64,000 bases of DNA from a bacterium (GTDB lineage Bacteria > Chloroflexota > Anaerolineae > Caldilineales > Caldilineaceae). Shown here one piece after another: positions 27,914-39,000 of the stretch. The notes beneath the pieces are model-generated. The model saw only the letters and a program-made list of their open reading frames with translations. It was not told the DNA's origin and ran no database searches. The stretch covers positions 186,001 to 250,000 of the forward strand of contig WGMT01000021.1 of assembly GCA_016124945.1 (NCBI GenBank), read 5' to 3'. The position numbers were made by a program, and so were the translations under genes. The first letter of the stretch is position 1; every line of letters starts with the position of its first letter.

Positions 27914-28225
27914 ATGCGTATGGTTGAGGAAATTCGACGCAAAGTAGAATCGGGTGCTTTCGAGTTTTCTCGCCACGCCGTTGATCAAACCCTGAATCGT
28001 CGTATTTCTTTGTCTGAAATCAGACAGGCTATCGCCAGTGCTGAAGTGATAGAAGACTATCCCAATGATAAGTATGGACCAAGCTGTCTACTCATTGGCT
28101 TCACTGCGCACAACAGACCATTGCATGTTCAGTGCAGTTATCCCTCACGCCCGATTCTAAAGATTATTACTGTATATGAACCTAATCCGGATTTATGGGA
28201 CGAGTTTCGAGTGAGGAAATCTTAA
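27914..28225 (+). CDS. DUF4258 protein, probable toxin component
   Basis: This small basic protein has 103 residues. It reads EFSRHAVDQTLNRRISLSEI, with a C-terminal strand pattern ILKIITVYEPNPDLW. That is the DUF4258 pattern, related to the RelE-like barrel and usually paired with a YgiT-type antitoxin. The start immediately follows the stop of the upstream gene, and its TAA overlaps the next ATG by one base, so all are co-translated. Toxin activity is an inference from family and pairing. Confidence 0.7.
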   Translation: MRMVEEIRRKVESGAFEFSRHAVDQTLNRRISLSEIRQAIASAEVIEDYPNDKYGPSCLLIGFTAHNRPLHVQCSYPSRPILKIITVYEPNPDLWDEFRVRKS

Positions 28226-28452
28226 TGTCTGAGGAAACTTGGCAAGAAACATTCTACACGGAGTTGGTGAACTACACGGTGGAACTCGATGGAGAGTTAA
28301 TCGTAATTGAAAACGTTCCCGCTCGTGTCTCAAATCGAACCGGTGAACAACTCTTTGCGCCTGACGTAGTCGAGCGGATTCATGAAATCGTCTGGTCACA
28401 GCAGAAGCCAAAGCGTGTGATACAAGCGCCTGTCTACGAGTACGCCGCCTAA
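28225..28452 (+). CDS. YgiT/MqsA-like small protein lacking the zinc-binding cysteines
   Basis: This 75-residue protein has the core of a YgiT-type antitoxin N-domain: YTVELDGELIVIENVPARV followed by GEQLFAPDVVERIHEIV. Normal members have two CxxC pairs that bind zinc; here the positions read ETWQET and NRTGE, with no Cys anywhere. GAGGAAA precedes the ATG at 28225, which overlaps the toxin-like gene stop. It would pair with the DUF4258 protein. Either the zinc site has been lost or the fold is held otherwise. Confidence 0.65.
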   Translation: MSEETWQETFYTELVNYTVELDGELIVIENVPARVSNRTGEQLFAPDVVERIHEIVWSQQKPKRVIQAPVYEYAA

Positions 28453-28453
28453 T

Positions 28454-30130
<1,677 letters not shown>

Positions 30131-30370
30131 GCGTAAAACAGTGATGGTGATTGTACAACCTCAGGCGTCACGCTCCGCCCGAATTTTTAGCAAATATCAG
30201 GCGTCCTCGCTATCGGTACATCACACTTGCGTGACCCATCATGTAAACAATCCTAGTCAGAGTTGTAATCGCCGTCGGCGGTATGATAGCGTACCTCCGA
30301 CGCTTTTTTGCGAGCGTCGCCGCCTGTCTCGTTCATTTCTCACTTTATCTTCATTTTTGAGGAGTTTCTT

Positions 30371-31111
30371 ATGCTGAAGCACTTTTCTGGTTATACGATG
30401 GGCCTGTTGGTGCTGCTGATGTTGACACTCTCAGCCTGCACGCTGCCTGCCCAGGTGATCTCAACACCCAGCGACGCCACCCAAGGCGCCGATGAAGCCA
30501 CTGACGAAACCACCGACGCAGGCGCAAGTGAAGACGAATCCGGCGCCGCCGAAACATCAGAAGGTGCCGCTGCCGACGCCATTACCTTCCGCATCGTTCC
30601 TGAATCGTCGGAAGCTCGCTTCAGCATCGACGAAGTCTTCTTGGGGACGCCGCAGACCGTTGTGGGTGCCACCCAGGACATTGCTGGCGAACTGCGTGTC
30701 AGCCCCAGCAACCCAGCCGCATCCAACATCGGGCCGATTGAGATCAACGCTGATTCAATTGCCACCGACAATGAACGGCGCAACACCGCTATCCGTCGTT
30801 TCATTTTGCAGACACCGGACTACCCAACCATCACCTTTACGCCGACAACCCTGGGCAACATGCCCGACAGCGTCGCCGTCGGTGACCGTTTCACCTTCCA
30901 GGTGTCAGGCGATCTTCAGATCCGCCAGTTCGTCAATCCCGTCACCTTTGACCTGAGTTTGGAAGTGATCTCGCCCACCGAAATTGTTGGTAGCGGTCAG
31001 GCGGTAATCCAGCGCGCCGATTTTGAACTGACCATCCCTAGTGTGCCGAGCGTGACGGATGTTTCAGAAGAAATCGGCCTTGCTTTAGACTTCACCGCCC
31101 GCGCCGAGTGA
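30371..31111 (+). CDS. YceI-like domain lipoprotein
   Basis: This 246-residue protein starts at ATG 30371 behind GAGGAG. The signal ends in a lipobox (LTLSAC), then an acidic, Thr/Glu/Ala-rich linker of about 45 residues leads to a YceI-type lipocalin barrel (FRIVPESSEARFSI; ...ATDNERRNTAIRRFIL; DYPTITFTPT). YceI proteins bind polyisoprenoid-like lipids in an eight-stranded barrel. The role here is unknown. A family A palindrome begins almost at its stop codon. Confidence 0.85.
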   Translation: MLKHFSGYTMGLLVLLMLTLSACTLPAQVISTPSDATQGADEATDETTDAGASEDESGAAETSEGAAADAITFRIVPESSEARFSIDEVFLGTPQTVVGATQDIAGELRVSPSNPAASNIGPIEINADSIATDNERRNTAIRRFILQTPDYPTITFTPTTLGNMPDSVAVGDRFTFQVSGDLQIRQFVNPVTFDLSLEVISPTEIVGSGQAVIQRADFELTIPSVPSVTDVSEEIGLALDFTARAE

Positions 31112-31112
31112 T

Positions 31113-31230
31113 GGGTGTATTTCAAATCTGGGGCGCGCGGCGACAGTGCCAGGCACGGGCCGGCGGATCGTTCGCTAGATCCTCTGCGTTTGGCCCGTGC
31201 CAGGCACTGTCTGCCCCCAGCTTGAAATGC
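31113..31230. repeat. Palindromic repeat family A, inverted copy with extended arms
   Basis: Core arms at 31142-31161 and 31192-31211 (GACAGTGCCAGGCACGGGCC type, one mismatch) are extended outward by further pairing of ATTTCAA...CTGGGG with CCCCAG...TTGAAAT. Relative to the copy at 25121-25190 the element is inverted. It begins just after the YceI-like gene stop and could also act as a 3' hairpin. Confidence 0.8.
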
Positions 31231-31282
31231 ACCCCCGAGTGATCTGCTCGTTGCGCTGCGTCGGTGATGCCAGGGAGGACGT

Positions 31283-31732
31283 GTGACACAAATTGAGCAC
31301 AAGGTACTGATAGCTGCCCCGTCGGCCTATGTTTTTGAGTGCCTGAACGATGTCGACAGGCTGCCCCAATGGATGGCCGGGCTGCAACGAACAGAGATAC
31401 CGGATGCTTTTGATCCGGCCAACCCCGTTGGTGGATCCTACCGGCAATATATGGTGCAGTTTGGTTACACGCTCCAGTACACCGTCACTGTGACACACTT
31501 TGTGCCTGGGCAGGCAGTGGGCTTGAACCTGGATTCCCGCTATTTCATGCTAGATATTCTTTATCGTCTGGTGGAAGTCGGCCCGGCGCAGACTGATCTG
31601 TTGTGTCAGACCCAAATTTCGCGCACAGATTGGTCTGTGCGACTTCTACAAAACTTGATTGCCACCAAGATGTTGAGCGTGCTCCAGGATCAGATGGACG
31701 CATTCCGCAAAATGGTTGAAGCGAGCGTGTAA
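31283..31732 (+). CDS. SRPBCC-family (polyketide cyclase/START-like) protein
   Basis: This 149-residue soluble protein has the SRPBCC pattern: TQIEHKVLIAAPSAYVFECL, then DRLPQWMAGLQ, a run of beta strands, and a long C-terminal helix (LLQNLIATKMLSVLQDQMDA). Such folds bind hydrophobic ligands. The GTG start at 31283 is supported by GGGAGG. It ends 8 bases before the large cyclase-AAA-TPR gene and is probably co-transcribed with it. The ligand is unknown. Confidence 0.75.
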   Translation: MTQIEHKVLIAAPSAYVFECLNDVDRLPQWMAGLQRTEIPDAFDPANPVGGSYRQYMVQFGYTLQYTVTVTHFVPGQAVGLNLDSRYFMLDILYRLVEVGPAQTDLLCQTQISRTDWSVRLLQNLIATKMLSVLQDQMDAFRKMVEASV

Positions 31733-31740
31733 TAGAGCTT

Positions 31741-34700
31741 ATGGAGACGCCATCTTCTTACATCCCAACCGATCGTCGCCTGGCTATGTGTCGCGATGAA
31801 ACCGTACCCGCAGAAGCATTAGGCGCGGTTCTCTTTGCCGACATATCCGGCTTCACGCCCTTGACCGAGGCCCTGGCGCTTGCCTACGGCCCGCTACGTG
31901 GCGCCGACGAGTTGACGCGCCACTTGAACGACGTCTACGGGGCTTTGATTACCCGAGTGCACAGTTATGGTGGTAGTGTCATCGGTTTTAGTGGCGACGC
32001 CATCACCTGTTGGTTTGGCGGCGACTTTGAAGATGCGCTGTTGTACGCCGTGGCTGCCGGCCTGACCATGCAGAACGACGTGGCCGAGTTCGGTGCGATT
32101 CCAATTGCGCAAGGATCGAATGTCACCCTGGCCATCAAGACATCGATTATTGCCGGGCGGGTGCGTCGATTCGTGGTGGGCGATCCCCAGATCCAACTGA
32201 TTGACGTCCTTGTGGGTGATACGCTGACACGCATGGCGGCGATGGTGGAACTGGTGCAGAAGGGCGATCTGCTGTTGGATGAAGAAAGCGCGCAAAAGGT
32301 GAACGGACACCTGCAAGGTGAGTGGCGCACCCTGGCTGCGCGCCGTTACTTTGCCGTCACCGCATTGACCTCGCCTGTGCACACGGTGCAGATGCCGCCG
32401 CCGTTGCGGTCGCTTACCACAAACGAAGTGCGCGCCTGGATTTTGCCTGCGCTCTACGAACGCATGGAAGGTGAGCATGCCCGCTTTCTGGCTGAGTTGC
32501 GGCCTGCCGCGGCGCTTTTCCTTATTTTCGACGGCATCGATTTTGAGCGTGATCCCCAGGCCGGCGACAAACTCAACACCTTCGTCACCAGAGTACAGCG
32601 TATCGTCCATCGCTACGAGGGCGCGCTGATCCAGCTCACCACCGGCGACAAAGGCATCTATCTCTACGCCGCTTTCGGCGCGCCGATTGCCCACGACGAC
32701 GATAGCCACCGCGCCGCCGCCGTGGCCCTCGAAATTCGCCGCCAACTTGTCCATTTCCCCTTCATTCAGCACATACGCATCGGCATCAGCCAGGGGCGCA
32801 TGCGTGTCGGCGCGTACGGTAGTGAAATGCGCCGCACCTACGGCGTCCTCGGAGACGAGGTGAACCTGGCGGCGCGGCTTATGATGATGGCGCAGCCCGG
32901 GCAGATCCTGATTAGCGGACGAGTCGCCGCCACCATTGTTAACCAATATCAGTTGGATTCGTTGGGTTCCGTCGGCATCAAGGGCAAGAGTGAACCAATC
33001 CCACTCTTTGCCATCGTGGGTGAACGCCAACGGTTGAGCGAAAACCTGGGGACGCTCTTTGCCACGCCACTGGTGGGGCGAGATCAAGAATTGAACCAGA
33101 TCGCCGGGCTGGCAGCTTCTACTTTGGCAGGGGAAGGGCAGATTGTGCGGCTGGTGGGCAGTGCCGGCGTCGGCAAGAGTCACCTGGCGGCCACTGTTGT
33201 GGGGCAAGCGCGGGCGCAGTCGATTCAAGTGGCGGCAGGCACCTGTTTGAGCACCGAGACCACCGTGGCCTATTCGTCGGTGCGGCAGATTGCCCATCAA
33301 TTGTTGGGCATTCCCGAAGTGTTGGACGCGCAAGGACAGATCGAGCACGTCACCGCGCTGATTGGGGCCATGAATCGTGAGTGGCTGGTGCGTGTGCCCT
33401 TGTTGGCCGATCTGTTGGGGCTACCCATTGCCGACAACGCCACTACCAGCGCCTTTGATTCACAATTGCGGCAACAGGCGCTCATCGCCCTCGCCGTCGA
33501 AGTGGTACGCACACGGGCGCGCCAGCGTCCGTTGATGATCCTCTTTGAAGACATCCACTGGATCGACGAAGCGTCGTTGCGGCTGCTCACGGCGCTCTCG
33601 CGTGTGATTGCCGATGTGCCCATCCTCTTGTTGCTTGTCCACCGCCCGTGGACAGGCGACGACACGCTGCTGCAAGAGCTGAGTGGCTTGGGCTACCAGA
33701 GCGTGGTGGAATTGACCGAGCTGAGTGAGGAGGGGGTGGCTGCGCTTGTACAGCAGCGCCTCGGCGGCGAGGTAGCCGATTTGGCGCTGTCTATGATCTC
33801 CATGCAGGCACAGGGCAATCCCTTCTTTGTGGAAGAATTGGTGGACACTTTGCGCGAAAGTGGTGATCTCGTTCGGCACAATGGGGTCTGGGTGCTTTCG
33901 CTGACAATGGTGCAAGCGTTGCGCCGGGCCGACTGCCTAGAGATCAGCGCCGATGGATCGATGCGTCTGCTGCCCAACACACCGCTGACTTCGCTCAATT
34001 TGGGCCTGCCCGATTCGATCTATGGGCTGGTGTTGGCCCGCCTCGATCGCTTGCCTGAGCCGATTAAGTTGACGTTGAAGGTGGCAAGTGTGGTTGGCCG
34101 TGTGTTTGATGTTGAGTTGCTCACACGGGTTCACCCCCTGGACGTAGACGAGCCGACGTTGCTTGCACAGCTTGAAACGCTCAACCGCCGTGAGTTTGCC
34201 CGTATCGAACGTCCACAGCCCAAACTTTCGTATATCTTTAAACATAACATCACACAAGAAGTCGTCTACCGTACACTCCTTGAAAGCCAGCAACAGGCAC
34301 TGCACCTTTCGGTGGCCGACCAACTGGAGCAGTTGCAGCCCGATGCTATTGAGCAACTGGCCTTCCACTACCGCCACGCCAACCTGGCGCTGCCGCCGGT
34401 GCGCCATAAGGCGTTGGACTACCTGGGCCAGGCCGGTGATCGCGCCAAACGGCGCTATGCCAATGAGACGGCGTTGAGTTACTACGATCGTGCCCTCTCC
34501 CTGGAGACGCGTTGGGACTGGTTGGCGGCCAAAGTCGATGTGTTGCACATCCTTGGGCGGCGCGAACAAGAAGCCGTCACCTTGGCTACACTGGGTGAGC
34601 ACCACAGCGCCCCACCCTTCGAAGTCAGCTTTCGTTGGGGCGAATACTACGAGTCGATTAGCGATTACCCAAAGGCCGAGGAGTCGATCTTAAAGGCGCT

Positions 34701-35922
34701 GGCGGCGGCGGAACAGAGCGCCGATCTACGTGGACGGGTCCGCGCGCTGGCGAAGTTGGGGATCATCGCATGGCGACAAGGTGATTACGACGTCGCCTCG
34801 CAGCACTACCTCAACGCACTGGATGCCCTGGCCAATCAACCCAACTACGAGTCAGAAGAAGCCGACGTCCGCTATGGCATGGGGTTGCTCTACCGTCAAC
34901 AGGGAGAGTATGCCACTGCTAGTGAACACTTGAATGTTGCCTTGAATCTGCAACGTGTGATGCAAAATCGGCAGGGGGAAGCTCGTACGCTGATGGCGTT
35001 GGGCGGCGTCGACTTTCTACGGCGCAGCTACGAAGACGCCCTTTCCGCCTACCGGCAGGCGCTTGCCATTCGCCGCACCATCGGTGACCGTAGTGGGGAA
35101 AGTGCCAGTTTGCTCAGTCTGGCACAATCTTCCGGTAGTCTGGGTGATCATGCAGAAGCCGAGAAGATGCTGCGTTCGGCGTTGGAGATCCAGCGCGCCA
35201 TCAATGACCGCTGGTACGAGTCGCTGGTGTTGAACTCGTTGGGGGTGGTCTACATGTTAGTCGGCGCCTACGATGAAGCGGAAAGTGCGCTGAAAAATTC
35301 GTTGCGGCTAAGCCAGGAACTCAACGACAATGCCGGGATTGCCTACGCCTTGTGCAACCTGGGGCAGATTCAACGCGAACAGCATAAGCATACAGAAGCC
35401 ATCGCAACCCTACGTAGAGGACTGGAAATCGCACGCGAGCAGGAAGATCGGCATCTGGAAGCGCTCTATCTCAACGATCTTGGCCTCACAGAATATTTCT
35501 GTGGTAACTATCTCGCCGTTGTGGACCATGCCACGGCCTCATTGCATATTCTGCGCGATCTCTCTCTCGAAGTCAGCACGACCGCCAATCTTGCGCTCTT
35601 GGCGGTTGCCTACCTGGCGCTAGGAAATAGCACTCGCGCCCGTGAATCTGTCTTTGAAGCGCTTGCACTCCTAACGTCGTGTGGCGGTGAAGGTCCGGAT
35701 TTCCCGCACCGTGACTATCTGTACTGTTACCGAGTGCTGATGACGTTGGGGGAAACGGAAGAAGCCCATCGCGCCCTCGATCAAGCCCACAGTCTACTGC
35801 ACAAACAGGCCAAACGAATAAGCGATCCAGGGATGCGACACTCCTTTTTACACTTTGTTGGCACCAATGCCGAGATTTTGTCAGAGGTTGCACAGCATGT
35901 CGATCCGCTACAATCCGCCTGA
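31741..35922 (+). CDS. Giant signalling protein: two class III nucleotide cyclase domains, AAA-type ATPase, TPR repeats
   Basis: This 1,393-residue protein has a first cyclase domain at about residues 20-190 with both metal-binding Asp regions (LFADISGFTP; FSGDAITCWFGG), but its transition-state Asn/Arg region reads VGDTLTRMAAM. A second cyclase domain (about 255-425) keeps LGDEVNLAARL with Asn and Arg. This asymmetric pair resembles soluble adenylyl cyclase. An ATPase domain follows (Walker A GSAGVGKS near 473; LMILFEDIHWID near 600). TPR units fill the region from about 900 to the C-terminus (for example GEARTLMALGGVDFLRRSYE). It follows a SRPBCC gene by 8 bases. It may produce cAMP or cGMP in response to partners bound by the TPR array; ligand and product are inferred. 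Confidence 0.88.
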   Translation: METPSSYIPTDRRLAMCRDETVPAEALGAVLFADISGFTPLTEALALAYGPLRGADELTRHLNDVYGALITRVHSYGGSVIGFSGDAITCWFGGDFEDALLYAVAAGLTMQNDVAEFGAIPIAQGSNVTLAIKTSIIAGRVRRFVVGDPQIQLIDVLVGDTLTRMAAMVELVQKGDLLLDEESAQKVNGHLQGEWRTLAARRYFAVTALTSPVHTVQMPPPLRSLTTNEVRAWILPALYERMEGEHARFLAELRPAAALFLIFDGIDFERDPQAGDKLNTFVTRVQRIVHRYEGALIQLTTGDKGIYLYAAFGAPIAHDDDSHRAAAVALEIRRQLVHFPFIQHIRIGISQGRMRVGAYGSEMRRTYGVLGDEVNLAARLMMMAQPGQILISGRVAATIVNQYQLDSLGSVGIKGKSEPIPLFAIVGERQRLSENLGTLFATPLVGRDQELNQIAGLAASTLAGEGQIVRLVGSAGVGKSHLAATVVGQARAQSIQVAAGTCLSTETTVAYSSVRQIAHQLLGIPEVLDAQGQIEHVTALIGAMNREWLVRVPLLADLLGLPIADNATTSAFDSQLRQQALIALAVEVVRTRARQRPLMILFEDIHWIDEASLRLLTALSRVIADVPILLLLVHRPWTGDDTLLQELSGLGYQSVVELTELSEEGVAALVQQRLGGEVADLALSMISMQAQGNPFFVEELVDTLRESGDLVRHNGVWVLSLTMVQALRRADCLEISADGSMRLLPNTPLTSLNLGLPDSIYGLVLARLDRLPEPIKLTLKVASVVGRVFDVELLTRVHPLDVDEPTLLAQLETLNRREFARIERPQPKLSYIFKHNITQEVVYRTLLESQQQALHLSVADQLEQLQPDAIEQLAFHYRHANLALPPVRHKALDYLGQAGDRAKRRYANETALSYYDRALSLETRWDWLAAKVDVLHILGRREQEAVTLATLGEHHSAPPFEVSFRWGEYYESISDYPKAEESILKALAAAEQSADLRGRVRALAKLGIIAWRQGDYDVASQHYLNALDALANQPNYESEEADVRYGMGLLYRQQGEYATASEHLNVALNLQRVMQNRQGEARTLMALGGVDFLRRSYEDALSAYRQALAIRRTIGDRSGESASLLSLAQSSGSLGDHAEAEKMLRSALEIQRAINDRWYESLVLNSLGVVYMLVGAYDEAESALKNSLRLSQELNDNAGIAYALCNLGQIQREQHKHTEAIATLRRGLEIAREQEDRHLEALYLNDLGLTEYFCGNYLAVVDHATASLHILRDLSLEVSTTANLALLAVAYLALGNSTRARESVFEALALLTSCGGEGPDFPHRDYLYCYRVLMTLGETEEAHRALDQAHSLLHKQAKRISDPGMRHSFLHFVGTNAEILSEVAQHVDPLQSA

Positions 35923-35940
35923 TAGTAGCCTAAGTTCGGC

Positions 35941-35984
35941 AAACCAAAGGGGGCGACACGCATATGTGTCGCCCCCTTTGGTTT
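35941..35984. terminator. Long perfect hairpin between convergent genes
   Basis: AAACCAAAGGGGGCGACAC pairs exactly with its complement around a CATATG centre. The A-rich and T-rich flanks permit termination of both the cyclase gene and the convergent secreted-protein gene. Confidence 0.8.
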
Positions 35985-36005
35985 CTCCTTGGCTCCCGGT
36001 GGTGA

Positions 36006-39000
36006 TTACCGCTGAATCGCGGGGAGGTAAATGGTGTTGAATTGTTGGGGTTCGAGCAAAGCGTAGACGCCGATGCCCCTGCTCTTGCCGATAACTTTGG
36101 CCCCACCTTGTGGATCTTCGACCAGCCGCGAACCGATGGGCACCCATTCGCTGCCTGTCCAGAAGTGAATCTCGAGTTCATCAGTGATAGCTGCGTGGCT
36201 GCGAGCTGTGGGCGGTGGTGTGCCCGGCAAGCGAATCGAGAGGGTGCCGCCTTCTGCAAGAGATTCGGGCCTGGCCAGCAGGCGGTAGGCATTACCGGCT
36301 AGATCCACGTCCAGTTCATCGCCGGGGCTGCCCGCCATACTCTGCCACACCACATATTGGTCATCGGTCAGGGTTGTATTTTCTTCAAACGCGTACTCGG
36401 CCTGACCGTCAGAAGAAATGATGGGCGCGCCGCCCAAACGCCACGCCGGGCCGTATGCACCACTGCCACCCACACCATAGCCGATGATCACTTCTCTGCG
36501 GGGGACTTCTTCGCTTGCCGCCTCGGCCACATTGACAGAGACATACGCGCTCGTTGCCGGGATAGGCGAAACAAAGGTGCCGGTGTGTGTGTCGCCCTGG
36601 CTGACCAGATCGATGGTGGTGGCCGTGTTCTGATCTTCGGGGTAGATGGTGGCCTGTAGCTGTGTCCCCGCGGCGACGGCCTGCGTGACCGAAATGTTGA
36701 TGGTGCGGCTGGTAACGGGTGACAATTGGATCACCGGCGCCCAGTTTTCGTCTTTGCGCAGGGTCAATGTATTGTCGTCGAACTCGATGACTTCGCAGCC
36801 GAACTGCCGTCTCGATCCTTGGGGGCTGATGTCGAACAGACAGAAGCGATCGCCCAACTGAGCGTTGTTGAGTGTGAGCGTGGTGGTGCCGCTGATCGGG
36901 CTACCCTGATCCTGCACACGTTGATCAACAATCAGCCATCCTCGCGCCGCGGCAGAAGCCGTTTCGCCGTTCTGGTAGCCTAGGCTGAAGGTTTGATCCG
37001 GGATCGGCGTCGTCGGCGAGGACGGCAGCACAAACTCAATCTGGGTTAGCGGAACCGGCGGCGCAAACGGCCCATTGTTGACGACCGTTGGGACGCGCAC
37101 GTACTGATACCAGAGTTTGATTGTGTCCCATTCGGTGCGGCCCAGCGTCTGGTTGGCCAGGGTGTTGCCACAAGCGCTGCCCCAATGTGTTGTGTCGAAG
37201 ACGAACTCGGTGTTTTCTTCCAGGTAGGCAAAGCCCATGGCGCTGCCCGTACAGGTGTCGATCTCAACGGCTTCGTTGTTCTCGTTGAGGCTCAGGTAGG
37301 TGTCGAACAAGAAGAGCAGGTAATGACCCAGTTCGTGGGCCAGCGCCACAGACCAATCTGGATCGATGAGGTCGCCGCCCACGGGTTTGCCAGTGCGATC
37401 CCAGTTAGAGCCCATGTAGACGAACCCTGGGTTGTATTGGACGGTGGGCATTAGCGGGTCGGTGGTGAGTGCGGTGACGACGCCGCCAATCTCAGCTTGT
37501 GGGCGCATCACATTGCTGGCGTAGATGCGCACGTCGGCGTTGTTCCACTCGTCGTAGTTCTGGTAGACGGTGACCTGGCCCAACGCCATCTGCCCGTCGG
37601 TGAAGTCGTAGAGATGGTTTGATGCGTCAATGATGCGTTGGATCAGCTCTGCCTGATAGCCGGTATTGGCTGTGAGATCCCACTGTGTGGCGATGGCGAG
37701 ATCGTGTAAGATAAGCGGCTGATCCAGGTGAATGGTCATACCGGTTTCGGCGGCGAAAGCGCTGATCTGCACCTGCGCCGACGCCGGGTTGGTCAGGTAA
37801 TACGAATAGGTATTGGTGGCGCTGAGCAGTGTGCTTGCCCATAACGTATCACCGAACTGCACCTTTTCGCGTTGGAGCAGATAGCCGTTGTCATCACTGG
37901 TGAGGAGATCGCCGGTGGGCGCACCGTTACGTAGCAGGTGTACCGTGGCCCCGGCTACAGGATCGCAGCCGCTTTGGGGACCGCGACAGAAGCGAATGTC
38001 CTCGGCGTAGAGTGCTGGCCCGAAGACCAGATCGTCTATGGATTCGCTCAACCCGCTGTCTCCGTAGTCGATGGTAACGGCGGCGATGCGTCCTTGCGCG
38101 TCGTAGATGCCGGCGAAGGTAGTGTGCGAATCGGCAATGGCCGGTGTCTGAAATTGGCAGATGAACGTGTTGTTGGCATCGAATGCGGTGATCTGCGCCG
38201 AATTGCCATTGCCGTTGCCCAGTCGAAAGCCAACATGGCTGCGCCCAGGCGGGAATTCGATGCGCATGGGGATGCCGGCACTGTTCCCAACAACGGCGTC
38301 GTTAATGGCGACGTTCGGCGGTGAGAAAGATTTGCCGGGATCGTTAACATTATCGGCGTAGGTGATGGCGCGTGTCTGTTGGTTGTTGTCGAAGCGCACA
38401 CCCAGGCTGTCGAGGTAGCGATCGCCGAGCACGGTGGCCGTGGGCCATTCATCAAAATTGATGACGGCGCGGCTAGGGATGTCTGCGGGTGAGGTGAGCA
38501 GGCTACAGTACGTCTCAACGTTAAAGTCACAGCCGGCGCCGAGGGCGAAGAAGACGGTGTTGGCAAAGAGGGCGCGACCGCTGGGCGTCATCTGGGCTGG
38601 GGGCATGTCGAAGCCCCAAAAGGTGCGGCAGCCGTGGCTCAGGACCACATTCTGGGTGGATGGATCGAAAACCGCGGTCTGCGCCAGGGGGATGGCAGCC
38701 GACGGCGGCTTGGGGATGTTGATGGCCGTGGTGCGGCTCTGTGCCAGCGCCAGAGCGCGCTGCGACCATGCCTTGAAACCGTGTGGCGTTTTGGCAAAGT
38801 CCAGCCCCGAATTGGCGAGTGCAATGATGCCTTGGTGACCAAGATTCAGTTCACCGTTTGGGTAGCCCAGGGCCGGTTCAATCTTGCCCAAGAGTGCGTA
38901 GCCGCCCTGCCCCAACGCCAGGATGCGCGGCACTTTGGCCATGAGATCAACCAGATCCGGCCTACCCCACCGTTCTCCTTCACCGGTGTTGCTGCCCACG

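Noticed and set aside
31894..33348. Long minus-strand open frame (about 484 codons)
   Set aside because: It lies fully inside the cyclase-AAA-TPR gene, whose motifs are clear; the antisense product has no family features.
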